Below the pieces are notes generated by a model, which was given only the letters and a program-made list of their open reading frames with translations, was not told where the DNA came from and made no database searches. From contig JAWKTK010000020.1 of NCBI GenBank assembly GCA_041399205.1, positions 1 through 64,000 of the forward strand: 64,000 nt of DNA, given 5' to 3'. This DNA comes from JAGQOZ01 sp041399205. GTDB taxonomy: Bacteria > Planctomycetota > Planctomycetia > Pirellulales > Pirellulaceae. The translations under genes and the position numbers were made by a program. Below are positions 55,708 to 64,000 of this stretch, piece after piece. The first letter of the stretch is position 1, and every line of letters begins with the position of its first letter.

Positions 55708-58380
55708 CTATCGAATGGTAATAAAATCGTTCACATTCAAAATGGCATGGACTAAATTCGCGCGAATTCGTCTATCACGTTCCGGTTCCGCCAGCTCAGA
55801 CAATTCGGTTTGCCAATCGGCCACGGCCTGCAGGCAGGCTTGTCGTTCGTCCTGTTGAATAGTTCGACTCAACAGCGTTTGCCAAGCGACATCGACAAAT
55901 GCATTCCAATCGATCGTTTGGCTTTCCGCCTGGGCATCACCAACCAAACCACCGTCGACACAGATTCGATTCGCAATCTTGGGCGCCATGGATAACGCAA
56001 ATTCGGAATTAGACAACGCCAGTGCTTGCTGAGGCAGAATGCTGACGCTGCGACGATAGCAGCGCAAGACGTCGGCTGCATCAAACGTCGACAAGAATTC
56101 GTGCTTGTCGTTTTCTGATTGTGTAAAGTACAGACTTCTTCGCAAACTATGCTTTTGTTTCACCGGATCAGTGGTTGGCCCGCCGCAGCTGGTATCCACT
56201 TCGCCCGCCAAATACAAAATGGAATCTCGCACTACTTCCGCTTCCATGCGAATCACGTTTCGCCGCCAATAGAATTGATTTTGCGAATCCATGTCTGCGG
56301 CTTGGTCCTGAACAACCGAACTGCGACGATAAGCGTCAGAAGATACAATCAATTGATGCAGCCACTTCATGTCCCAATTTCGCCGCACCAATTCCACGGC
56401 CAGCCAATCCAACAACGCCTGCTGCATGGGCGGCTTGGTCCGCAAACCAAAATCCTCGACCGGATCGACCAATGGTTGACCAAAATGCCGACACCAAATG
56501 TGATTCACAGCCACTCGAGCCGTCAGCGGATGCTCCGGTTGAATCAGCCACCGTGCAAACGCAGTGCGCCGGCCCGTGCTGATCTGGGGATACGGAGCGA
56601 ACCGCGATGCGTTTGATTCGTCGGGCCCTTCCGCCGATTTGACAGACCCGCTCAGCGAATCATAGTCTCCGTCCAGCGAATCGAGCTGCTCGGCGGCTTG
56701 GTCCACTTGCTTCTGCGCATTATCCAATTGCTCAGTCGACGGCCGCTTTTCCTGGTCGTCGGATAGCGACGCGAATTCCAACTTGGCCAGGGCCAAACGA
56801 GCGTCCGCCAGGGTTGCTTGCCGCTTGGCCAAGATGGCATTTCTGCGGCATGCAGCCAAATCGGGCTCCTCAAGAACTGTGGCCACGTCAGCCGCATGTG
56901 CCGATCGCACTTTTTCTAAATGGCGTTGCGCTGCCGCCAGTTCCCGTTCGGCAACAACGCGTTCTGCCGAAGTAATCGCGTCGGCCTCGTCTGTTTCCGC
57001 AAACGCTTCCAGCGCTTTGGCCGCTGCAGCGATTCGCCTTTGCGACTCCGCTTCATAGGCCACTAAAACACCAGGACGAATCTGCGGAGCGAATGCTGCG
57101 GGCGGCAATCTGATTTCTTCGGGCGAAAAGGGCAAGCCGGCTATGATTTCCGGAACGCCAGGTGGCACCACGCGGCTGGCATCCGCGTCTTTTTCGTTTC
57201 CTCGAAGATGCACGTACGTCGGTTCGTCAGGATGTGCATCAAAGGTTCGCACCAAACCATCCAGGTCCAAATTAGTTTGCGATTCCACTAAATCGATGCG
57301 CACCTGATGCGGCTCAAAGATGGCTCGCATTCGATAATAGTCTTCATGCGACAATGGATCGTATTTGTGGTCATGGCACTTGCAACAATTCATGGTCAAA
57401 CCCATCAGTGCCTTAGACGTATGTTCGATGGTGTTGTCCAACCATGTCGTACGATTAAACAAGTAATAATTCCGAACCAAGAATCCGGTAGCTCGCAGCT
57501 TGCTTTCATCCGTAGGCCAAATTTCGTCGGCGGCCAACATCTGCAAAATCATCTGGTCATAACCGATGTTTTGATTCAGCGATTCGACGATCCACGAACG
57601 CCAGCGCCAAATGTGTTTTTGACTAAACCGAACTTGTTCGCCCAGTCCATACCAATCGGAATAGCGCCAAATATCCATCCAATGCCGAGCCCACCGCTGG
57701 CCATGTTCCGGACGCTGCAGCAACCGCTGCACCGCATCCGCATACGCTTGATTGGGCGATTCCGCGTAGGCCGCCAAAAAGTCTTGCTGCTCGGTCTGAT
57801 TAGGAACCAAGCCAATCAAGTCGATGCTTAACCGCCGCAACTGCAGCGATGGGTCGGCCGCAGGATTGGGCGCAAGTCCGGCTGACACCAGTTTGTCATT
57901 CAGAAACGCGTCAATTGGATTCGCGGCTGACCATTTGGTGTTGGGAATGGGCAAAGCGACCGGCCGTAGAAACGCCCAATGCTGCGTCGGATCGGCTTCG
58001 GGCTGTTCGTCAATTGGGCCGACCGCACCTTGGAGCATCCAGGCTCGAATCGCCTGCATTTCTTCGGCAGACAGCGCCGCACCTTCAGGCGGCATACGTT
58101 CTTCATCCGTCGCGGTGATTCGTTGCCACAACAAACTGGCGTCCACATTGTTCGCATCCAGCACGGAGCCGGAATAACTTCCGAGCCGCATTGCGTCGAC
58201 CGTATCCAGCCGCAATTCCGCTTCTTGCTTCAGGCTACCGTGACACGCAAAACAACGCTCTCGAAGCACCGGTTTAACGTCACGAAGGTAATCGACGTCG
58301 TCGGACCAAACAGTACCGTTAACCAACAACAGCGGCCACGTGTAACAAACCAATAGCCAAACAGTGCGAATTTGACACAT
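55708..58380 (-). CDS. DUF1549/DUF1553 protein with N-terminal cytochrome domain (PSCyt/PSD)
   Basis: The ATG at 58380 (MCQIRTVWLLVCYTWPLLLV) opens a signal peptide (890 residues). The haem motif CFACHG (Cys43, Cys46, His47 in this numbering) is in the planctomycete cytochrome domain, with RMPPEGAALS as the likely Met-ligand loop. DUF1549 follows (DAFLNDKLVSAGLAPNPAADPSLQLRRLSIDLIGLVP, then HWMDIWRYSDWYGLG). A coiled-coil-like Ala/Glu/Arg stretch lies in the middle, and DUF1553 is at the end (RTAFARWLIQPEHPLTARVAVNHIWCRHFGQPLV). It forms a pair with the DUF1501 gene, 63 bases downstream. Confidence 0.94.
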   Translation of the reverse strand: MCQIRTVWLLVCYTWPLLLVNGTVWSDDVDYLRDVKPVLRERCFACHGSLKQEAELRLDTVDAMRLGSYSGSVLDANNVDASLLWQRITATDEERMPPEGAALSAEEMQAIRAWMLQGAVGPIDEQPEADPTQHWAFLRPVALPIPNTKWSAANPIDAFLNDKLVSAGLAPNPAADPSLQLRRLSIDLIGLVPNQTEQQDFLAAYAESPNQAYADAVQRLLQRPEHGQRWARHWMDIWRYSDWYGLGEQVRFSQKHIWRWRSWIVESLNQNIGYDQMILQMLAADEIWPTDESKLRATGFLVRNYYLFNRTTWLDNTIEHTSKALMGLTMNCCKCHDHKYDPLSHEDYYRMRAIFEPHQVRIDLVESQTNLDLDGLVRTFDAHPDEPTYVHLRGNEKDADASRVVPPGVPEIIAGLPFSPEEIRLPPAAFAPQIRPGVLVAYEAESQRRIAAAAKALEAFAETDEADAITSAERVVAERELAAAQRHLEKVRSAHAADVATVLEEPDLAACRRNAILAKRQATLADARLALAKLEFASLSDDQEKRPSTEQLDNAQKQVDQAAEQLDSLDGDYDSLSGSVKSAEGPDESNASRFAPYPQISTGRRTAFARWLIQPEHPLTARVAVNHIWCRHFGQPLVDPVEDFGLRTKPPMQQALLDWLAVELVRRNWDMKWLHQLIVSSDAYRRSSVVQDQAADMDSQNQFYWRRNVIRMEAEVVRDSILYLAGEVDTSCGGPTTDPVKQKHSLRRSLYFTQSENDKHEFLSTFDAADVLRCYRRSVSILPQQALALSNSEFALSMAPKIANRICVDGGLVGDAQAESQTIDWNAFVDVAWQTLLSRTIQQDERQACLQAVADWQTELSELAEPERDRRIRANLVHAILNVNDFITIR

Positions 58381-58404
58381 ATGAGATAACTCGCGTTGCG
58401 ACAA

Positions 58405-58427
58405 GGCAGGGCAGGGCAGGGCAGGGC
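58405..58427. repeat. Tandem AGGGC pentanucleotide repeat
   Basis: About four and a half copies of GCAGG lie immediately upstream of the DUF1553 start. The number of copies may vary between strains and affect the leader. Confidence 0.6.
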
Positions 58428-58525
58428 GATAAGGCCAGGCAGGATGTGTATCGAAGCCATTATCCTAAGCCCAATGACCACGCTCTGCAAATACCCGCCG
58501 CCAAGTTTATCGCCAACCAGGACCG

Positions 58526-61292
58526 TCAGGGACGGCGAGGTAACCGTGCAGGCGGATGCGAGTCTTCTTCGCCCAAAAGATAGCTGGCCTGTGACACTTG
58601 TCTGTCATCCCGAATTCGCAACGAATCTGCCAGGACCGAGCGGAGTTCGTGATCGCTGGGCCGTTGATTCAGACACCACCGTACATACTCCATCCCAGTG
58701 TCTCGCTGGCCACTGTGCAGCAAATCCATCGCCAGTTGACGTCGCAAGTCATACGCATAAGGATCTCGGTCCAACGCCTTCAGCGTCATCGTAGCTGCGC
58801 GATCAGGTCGGCCCATTTGCCGAAACGCGGCTGCCAACTCCGTCCACACGCTGCCGACGTCCGACTCCGATTTGTCGTCATCATTGGTGTCGGAAATCGC
58901 CAAGCGAACTTGTTGCTCCAACACCACGATCGCTTCGGCTGTTTGTCCTTGCGCGAAGTAGAATTCGGCCAAGTCGCTCAGCTGAGCATACGTCGGCTGA
59001 AAGTGCTGCATGAAGTCTTCGGCTGCCAAGACATTACCCAACAACGAAGTCAACGTTTGGCGGAATTCGACACCTTGATGAAACGCCTGTTTCCAATGTG
59101 ACAGCGCCGTTTCCAAATTGCCCTGCAATGCAGCATCCTGCCCCATTGCCAACAAGACTCGGCCATCTTGCGGCCGTACTAACGCAGCCTGTCGCAGAAA
59201 CGCGTTCTTGGCGTCCGCATCGTCGCTGGTTAAGAAACTCAATTCGGACAACAAGACATAAGCGTCGCCTTGGAAGGGCGACAATTGCACTGCCTTCTGA
59301 GCATGACGATAGGCGGCGGCTAACAACGGCATTCGATCCTGGACAACACTGGCCAACCATTGATTCTGTTCGCCCAATGTAGGAAAACGCGAAGCCACAG
59401 CCGCGTCGCGCAACTGTGACAACGTCATGGCATTGTTAGACGCCAATTGCAATTGGTCAAACTGCTTTAGCAACAGCGTCGCTTTCCTGGCATGTGCCAA
59501 ATGATGGTCATCATCCACGGCCAGCACTCGGTCCAAGCATTGCAACATCTGTTGACTGACTTGCGGATCGTCGGCCTTAATTCGAGTCATCCGCAAACGG
59601 CCTCGGCGAGTCATCCCGGACTGGTCAATATCACTGGCCAATGACAACGTAAAATAGTCTTCCCAAGCAGCCTGGCCTCGAGCGTCGTGGTACAAGTGTG
59701 GCAGACAACAGACCATTACCAACAAAAAGCAGACACTCACCAATTTCCAAACCGGGTCATGTGTCGCGGTGGATTCCAACGGTGATAGCTCGGAATTGGT
59801 TTGTAACGCCAGCTGCCGCAAACCAGCCGCCAGCACCACTGCCATCGTCATGCACGCAGGAATGTACCAGACGAAGTCAAACAGCGAATGCGCAAAACTG
59901 GCTGCCATGGCAGCGACGACGGCGGCTAGCAACGGCCCCACGATTTCTCGGCGCGCACCATCTTTTACCACGGCAGGAACAGCACAGCGAATCCAATGCA
60001 ATACGCAACAACCAATCAAGAACAACAACACCAGTCCCGGCACACCCAGCTCTTCCGCAATCTGCAAATAGCCACTTTCGGCGTGCGTAAATTCAACCGG
60101 GACTGACTTCGCCAAATAGGTCGGGTACACCGATCGATGCGAACCCGCACCCGCTCCGAAACGAGCAAACTCGGAAACCGCCTCCAGGGAAGCTCGCCAT
60201 ACCACGGGACGTCCGGTCGAAGCCGCCGCGAGCGAAGATGCTTGCCACAGTGTCTGCAATTGTGACCAAACTTTGTCATAACCGTGCAAGCCCACGGCGA
60301 TGCCAGACACCAACGGCACTACCAAGACCAGGCCCAGCACCTGGGGTCGATACCAAGACATTATCGCACCGCTGGACCAACAGACAGCCGCGTACACTAG
60401 CAGCGCCCAACACGGCCACCAGCACACCACCTCGAGAATAACTTAGCGCAATGCCCACCAATGTCACGGCCATTGCTGCTGCGTACAGCCAACCCAGCGG
60501 ACCACCGAGTACACGCTGCGAGTGCTTCGAGCGGCCAGCGTGAGAATTTGCTGCAGACTGCCACGAACCGGCCAAGCAAACGAGACCAAGCACCAGGAAA
60601 TGAGCGAAGTGGTTCGGATTCGCGAAACTTGCCTTCGCTTCGTGATACGTTTCTGCCGTTGGATGCGCAAACATCCAAACGAATTTTCCATTCGGAATTA
60701 GATACTGCACCACTCCCAACAGGGCCATCCCGGCTGCCGACCAACCACAGTACCGAATGATGCGGCGAACATCTGCCAGTGTTTCCATGCGTTGCGCCGT
60801 CACCAGAAACAAGATGGCGTACGCCGAGTAAACCGCCAGAGCAATGCGACTTTCGCTAGGTACCACCGAGATTGTCTGCCACTGGCCCCAAGCCTCCACA
60901 TTGCTCGCCGACCACAATGGCAATCGCTGCGTTACGGCAGGTGAAAATTGTTGCAGCCATACTGAAGGCAGCGGCGTGATCTGCAACAGCACCAACAGCA
61001 AACCGGCGCTAGTAAGAAAACAATCACGCGAGACCCCAACGGAGATAACCGCGAGGACGGTCGGAACATAGACACCAGGGCCAGCAACATCACAGCGGCC
61101 ACAAAAATCAAACGTCCTACGGGCTGTCGCCCTGCCATCAGCAACGGTGCGCGCACAGCAAGAAAAGTAAAATCGCGTCGAACAACATGGCAAACACACG
61201 ATTGGCGGACCAATCGTCGTTGGCCCAATTCGAAGTAGCTGGAGCAGAACGCGCCACAGAAGTTCGGCGCGGCGTACATGTGCTTCGTCCAT
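58526..61292 (-). pseudogene. O-antigen ligase/polymerase-like membrane protein with C-terminal TPR region, frameshifted
   Basis: Three frames make one protein. The N-terminal helices are spread over short frames (ANDDWSANRVFAMLFDAILLF, then APLLMAGRQPVGRLIFVAAVMLLALV), and after a shift near 61020 LTSAGLLLVLLQITPLPSVWLQ. The Wzy/WaaL-like block has RRIIRYCGWSAAGMALLGVVQYL and KASFANPNHFAHFLVLGLVCL, plus SYSRGGVLVAV. A shift near 60400 leads to MSWYRPQVLGLVLVVPLV and GAGAGSHRSVYPTYL...FTHAESGYLQIAEELG. The last 350 residues are TPR-like. It lies after the tyrosine autokinase gene, so it probably joins sugar units of an exopolysaccharide. At least three single-base shifts are needed. Confidence 0.75.
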
Positions 61293-61321
61293 GCTGTTCG
61301 AATTCTCCCCTGCGTTTTAAT

Positions 61322-63577
61322 CTACGCCGCTAAGTCGCTACGCTGTTCGACCAAGTCTTCCGCGTCCTTATCCGCATATTCGTGCCCGTAACCATAGCCG
61401 CTGCCGTAAAAGTCACCGCCACTTTCGTTGGAAATGCGATTGACCACCACGCCCATCAACTTGAGTCCGACCGATTTGGCTTCTTCAATCGTTCGCAGCA
61501 CCAACCGTCGATGATTTTTCTGCGGTTGCACCACCAGCATCATGCCATCGGCAAATTTTCCAACAATAGCCGCGTCGCTGGCCACCAACATCGGCGTGCA
61601 GTCGACCAGGATTTGGTCGTAATTCATCTGCGCCCACGCTAATAATTCGCTAAAACGCTGGCTACCGAGCAGTCCGGTAGGATCCAATGGCCGAGGCCCG
61701 CTGGGGATGACGTCCAGATTGGCGTCGTCCGTATGGTGCACCAGTTCGGGAGCTACGTGATCAACAGCGTCGGACGCTCGCAGGATGTCGGACAGTCCCG
61801 GATGTCCTTTTAGATCGAACAGTTTCGACAGTCCAGGGCGTCTCAGGTCCGCATCAATCAACAAAGTGCGTTTCCCCACTTGCGCGAACGAAACACCCAG
61901 ATTCGAAAGAATCGTCGTCTTGCCGTCGCCTGGTTCCGAACTGGTAATGGACAGGCAATTCAGTTCTTCACCGGAAAAGGCCACGGTGGTTCGCAGCGTT
62001 CGGAATGCTTCACTTTCCACCGAATCAGGCGATGCGAAAATTTGCAGCTTCTGCAACCCTGCACCCAATCTTTCCGGCAAGTGCCGCACCAAAGCCAGCA
62101 CCGGTACGCCCAACTGCAACTTCAATTCCTCGGGGGACCGGAACCGATCATCCAACATATCCGCAATCAAAACTCCGGCACCGCCAACAACCAATCCGGC
62201 AAACAGGGCCCCGCCAAAAATCAGCAATGGCCGAGGAGAAATGGGGTTTTCCGTCGCTTTGGGCGGATCTACCACTTCCACTCGAACATCAGGCTGATTC
62301 TGGTTGATGTCAATGTTCTCAATACGGTTGATCAGCGTGTTATTCAACAAGCGCAAACGTTCTACTTCGCTTTTGCGGATGGCAATTTCTTCTAGTTGAC
62401 CGTTCAGCCGCGTGGCTTCGGTACGAGCCAATTCATATTGTTGAGTGAGCCGCTGTTCATGATCCACAGCCTTGGCCAATTCCTGGTTGACCATGGTCAA
62501 CAGCATTTCGCCCAGACGTCGCGAATTCATTTCTTGAACTCGCTGTCCCACGGTGACTTGGTGAGATTGTACGGCAGCCGTCAATTGCTGAATGCTGCGT
62601 TCCGCTTCCAAGACTTGGGGATGATTTTTGCCGAAGTAAGGCTCCATAGCCGCCAATTCTTGCTGTTTGTCTACTAGATCTTTTTCCAGCCGAGTAATCA
62701 ACTGTCGATCTCGTTCACCCATGCCCAGCGCATTAAACACCAGTTCGCGGCCGACGAATGGTTCCAGATTCAGCAAGTGTTGCCGCAGGTCTTCTCCTTT
62801 GCGAATCGCTGACTGTATGGCCGCTCGTGTTGCGTCCAACCGCATCCGATCCTGCTGAACTTGGACCAACATTTCATTGATCTTGACCGCGCGCTGCACC
62901 AGTGGATGGACCAAGTTGGAACCTTCGCGAATGCCGATGTCGCCCAAGCGCCGCTGAGCCTCTAGAAGTTCGTGTTCTTTTTCGCTCAACCGTTGGCTGA
63001 CTTGTTCGCTTTCTCGCTGCAGGATGTCGGCAATTTCGCCCGCCACGTTTTGATGGTACAGCTGCATGAATTCCAAATACGATTCGACCACCGCGTTGAC
63101 AACCGCTTCTGCCGCTCGAGGACTCCGCGATTGGTAACTGATTTCAATGGCTTTGGTCAAGCGAATCGATCGAGCAGACAGGGATTGCTTTAAACGGTCT
63201 GGCCATTTTTCGAACGGCGAGTCGGCCACGTCGACTTGAAGATGACGCGGCATAGCTTGAATCCGCTTAGCCGCTCGATGCAGCACCACGTGGTTTTGAA
63301 ACAGTCGCTCATAGGTCGGCAGCATGGTCTGTTGCGAAGCACTTTCAGCTCCGCTGGTCGGCATAAAAACAGGGCCGGTTTGCTGGACTAACAGTTCCGC
63401 TCGAGCCGCATACATCCGAGTGGCTGCGAAGTAATAGAAACAGCTAAGTGCGAAGAACGCGGCCAACACGCCAACCACGAGCTTCCAGCGGTGGCGCAAG
63501 ACAAACGCAAATCGCATGAGCGAATGGACAACTTGCGTCGAGGTGACCGGAAAATGATGTTGCTGCGATTCATTCAT
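61322..63577 (-). CDS. Polysaccharide co-polymerase / bacterial tyrosine autokinase (Wzc-like)
   Basis: The product has 751 residues. A Wzz-type chain-length domain has TM1 at about 33-52 (VVGVLAAFFALSCFYYFAAT), a long coiled-coil section and TM2 near 450-470 (PLLIFGGALFAGLVVGGAGVLI). The C-terminal BY-kinase has Walker A SEPGDGKTT (about 543-551), Walker A' LLIDADLRRPG and Walker B DQILVDCTP. It ends in a tyrosine cluster (YGSGYGYGHEY), the autophosphorylation tail. It controls chain length in exopolysaccharide export with the Wza-like protein upstream. Confidence 0.94.
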   Translation of the reverse strand: MNESQQHHFPVTSTQVVHSLMRFAFVLRHRWKLVVGVLAAFFALSCFYYFAATRMYAARAELLVQQTGPVFMPTSGAESASQQTMLPTYERLFQNHVVLHRAAKRIQAMPRHLQVDVADSPFEKWPDRLKQSLSARSIRLTKAIEISYQSRSPRAAEAVVNAVVESYLEFMQLYHQNVAGEIADILQRESEQVSQRLSEKEHELLEAQRRLGDIGIREGSNLVHPLVQRAVKINEMLVQVQQDRMRLDATRAAIQSAIRKGEDLRQHLLNLEPFVGRELVFNALGMGERDRQLITRLEKDLVDKQQELAAMEPYFGKNHPQVLEAERSIQQLTAAVQSHQVTVGQRVQEMNSRRLGEMLLTMVNQELAKAVDHEQRLTQQYELARTEATRLNGQLEEIAIRKSEVERLRLLNNTLINRIENIDINQNQPDVRVEVVDPPKATENPISPRPLLIFGGALFAGLVVGGAGVLIADMLDDRFRSPEELKLQLGVPVLALVRHLPERLGAGLQKLQIFASPDSVESEAFRTLRTTVAFSGEELNCLSITSSEPGDGKTTILSNLGVSFAQVGKRTLLIDADLRRPGLSKLFDLKGHPGLSDILRASDAVDHVAPELVHHTDDANLDVIPSGPRPLDPTGLLGSQRFSELLAWAQMNYDQILVDCTPMLVASDAAIVGKFADGMMLVVQPQKNHRRLVLRTIEEAKSVGLKLMGVVVNRISNESGGDFYGSGYGYGHEYADKDAEDLVEQRSDLAA

Positions 63578-63607
63578 GAAAGTGGTTTATTTCGAAAAGA
63601 AAATGAC

Positions 63608-64000
63608 TTACAGCCCCGGGATTCCGGACGAAAACCCAAAGCGAATAAAGCTGCGCAAACTTCCGACAACCATCGTCAACGGCGTCTCTTCCACAATGAC
63701 AGTATCGCCAGGCATCAGCACCAAGTTTTCATCACCATCACTTTTTGCTTTGCGGTAAGAAACCTTGATAATGACAGGATCTTCATTGTCCGGAGATTGC
63801 CGAATCACGTGAATCTTGTCCGCCACGTTCAGATCAATTCCGCCGGCCATGGCCACCGCGTCTAGCACTCGCAGCGATTCATCCGGCGGATAATCGTAGC
63901 TATTGGGACGCCGCACCAACCCCAATACGCCGACCGATTTTTTGGGTTTGGCATGGACCATAACCACGCTACCATCAGTCACCTTGAAGTTCTGAGGACC
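63608..64000 (-). CDS. Polysaccharide export protein (Wza-like, SLBB), 5' end cut by window edge
   Basis: The frame is open to the right edge; the 131 residues present are the C-terminal part. SLBB-type sequence: KKSVGVLGLVRRPNSYDYPPDESLRVLDAVAMAGGI, then KIHVIRQSP and NLVLMPGDTVIVEETP. This family forms the outer-membrane export channel for exopolysaccharide. It is followed 30 bases later by the autokinase gene. Signal peptide and start lie outside the window. Confidence 0.85.
   Translation of the reverse strand, partial: GPQNFKVTDGSVVMVHAKPKKSVGVLGLVRRPNSYDYPPDESLRVLDAVAMAGGIDLNVADKIHVIRQSPDNEDPVIIKVSYRKAKSDGDENLVLMPGDTVIVEETPLTMVVGSLRSFIRFGFSSGIPGL

Overview
The window looks like a chromosome piece from a planctomycete (Planctomycetota, probably Pirellulales-like). 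The evidence is a DUF1501 protein beside a DUF1549/DUF1553 cytochrome protein, dockerin-like repeats ending in PEP-CTERM tails, a planctomycete-type ECF sigma factor next to a Ser/Thr kinase with WD40 repeats, an SHD1-type secreted protein, several Gfo/Idh/MocA oxidoreductases and mostly weak Shine-Dalgarno sites. Base composition is mid-GC throughout. No rRNA, tRNA, CRISPR array or insertion sequence was recognised.

Layout. 1-4.3 kb: a lipoprotein hydrolase cut by the left edge, a DUF3179 lipoprotein and a frameshifted dockerin/PEP-CTERM protein. 4.3-10.5 kb: sigma factor, kinase-WD40 protein and an AGCS sodium:amino-acid symporter. 10.5-11 kb: a repeat-rich gap. 11.0-16.9 kb: an iron-sulfur assembly operon (sufR, a lone nuoB-like gene, sufC, sufB, sufD, a Rieske ferredoxin, a DUF59/SufT-like gene).

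17.0-22.0 kb is the most interesting part: a complete retron. A promoter-like element with a palindrome precedes an ARM/HEAT-like helical-repeat gene. A winged-helix/SWIM zinc-finger gene overlaps it by ATGA. A 178-nt stretch bounded by a near-perfect 21-22 nt inverted repeat (a1/a2) follows, and then a reverse transcriptase with NAxxH, QGAPTSP, YADD and an ITG (VTG-like) motif. From memory this gene set matches the retron class called type XIII (ARM plus WHSWIM). I know of no worked-out mechanism for it.

22-30 kb: csrA with a long tail, a Tat-type oxidoreductase, a MoxR-like AAA+ ATPase and its broken vWA partner, separated by short and long tandem repeats. 30-33.4 kb: a sugar ABC permease with an unusual insert, its binding lipoprotein and a broken shikimate dehydrogenase. 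33.5-41.8 kb: YgiQ radical SAM protein, SHD1 protein, guaB, a small protein, ksgA, riboflavin synthase and a DUF6174-like protein. 41.9-49.5 kb: CAP-domain secreted protein, pyruvate kinase, small membrane proteins, DUF937 protein, Flp pilin and two Gfo/Idh/MocA genes. 49.8-52.4 kb: comEC with many frameshifts. 52.6-58.4 kb: CE15-like esterase, DUF1501 and DUF1553 proteins. 58.5-64 kb: an exopolysaccharide locus on the minus strand (Wza-like export protein, tyrosine autokinase, O-antigen-ligase/TPR protein).

Several housekeeping-type genes (pyruvate kinase, shikimate dehydrogenase, comEC, vWA, one oxidoreductase, the O-antigen ligase) are split by single-base frameshifts, while the suf and retron blocks are intact. 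This looks more like local indel errors in the sequence than gene decay, but the window alone cannot settle it.
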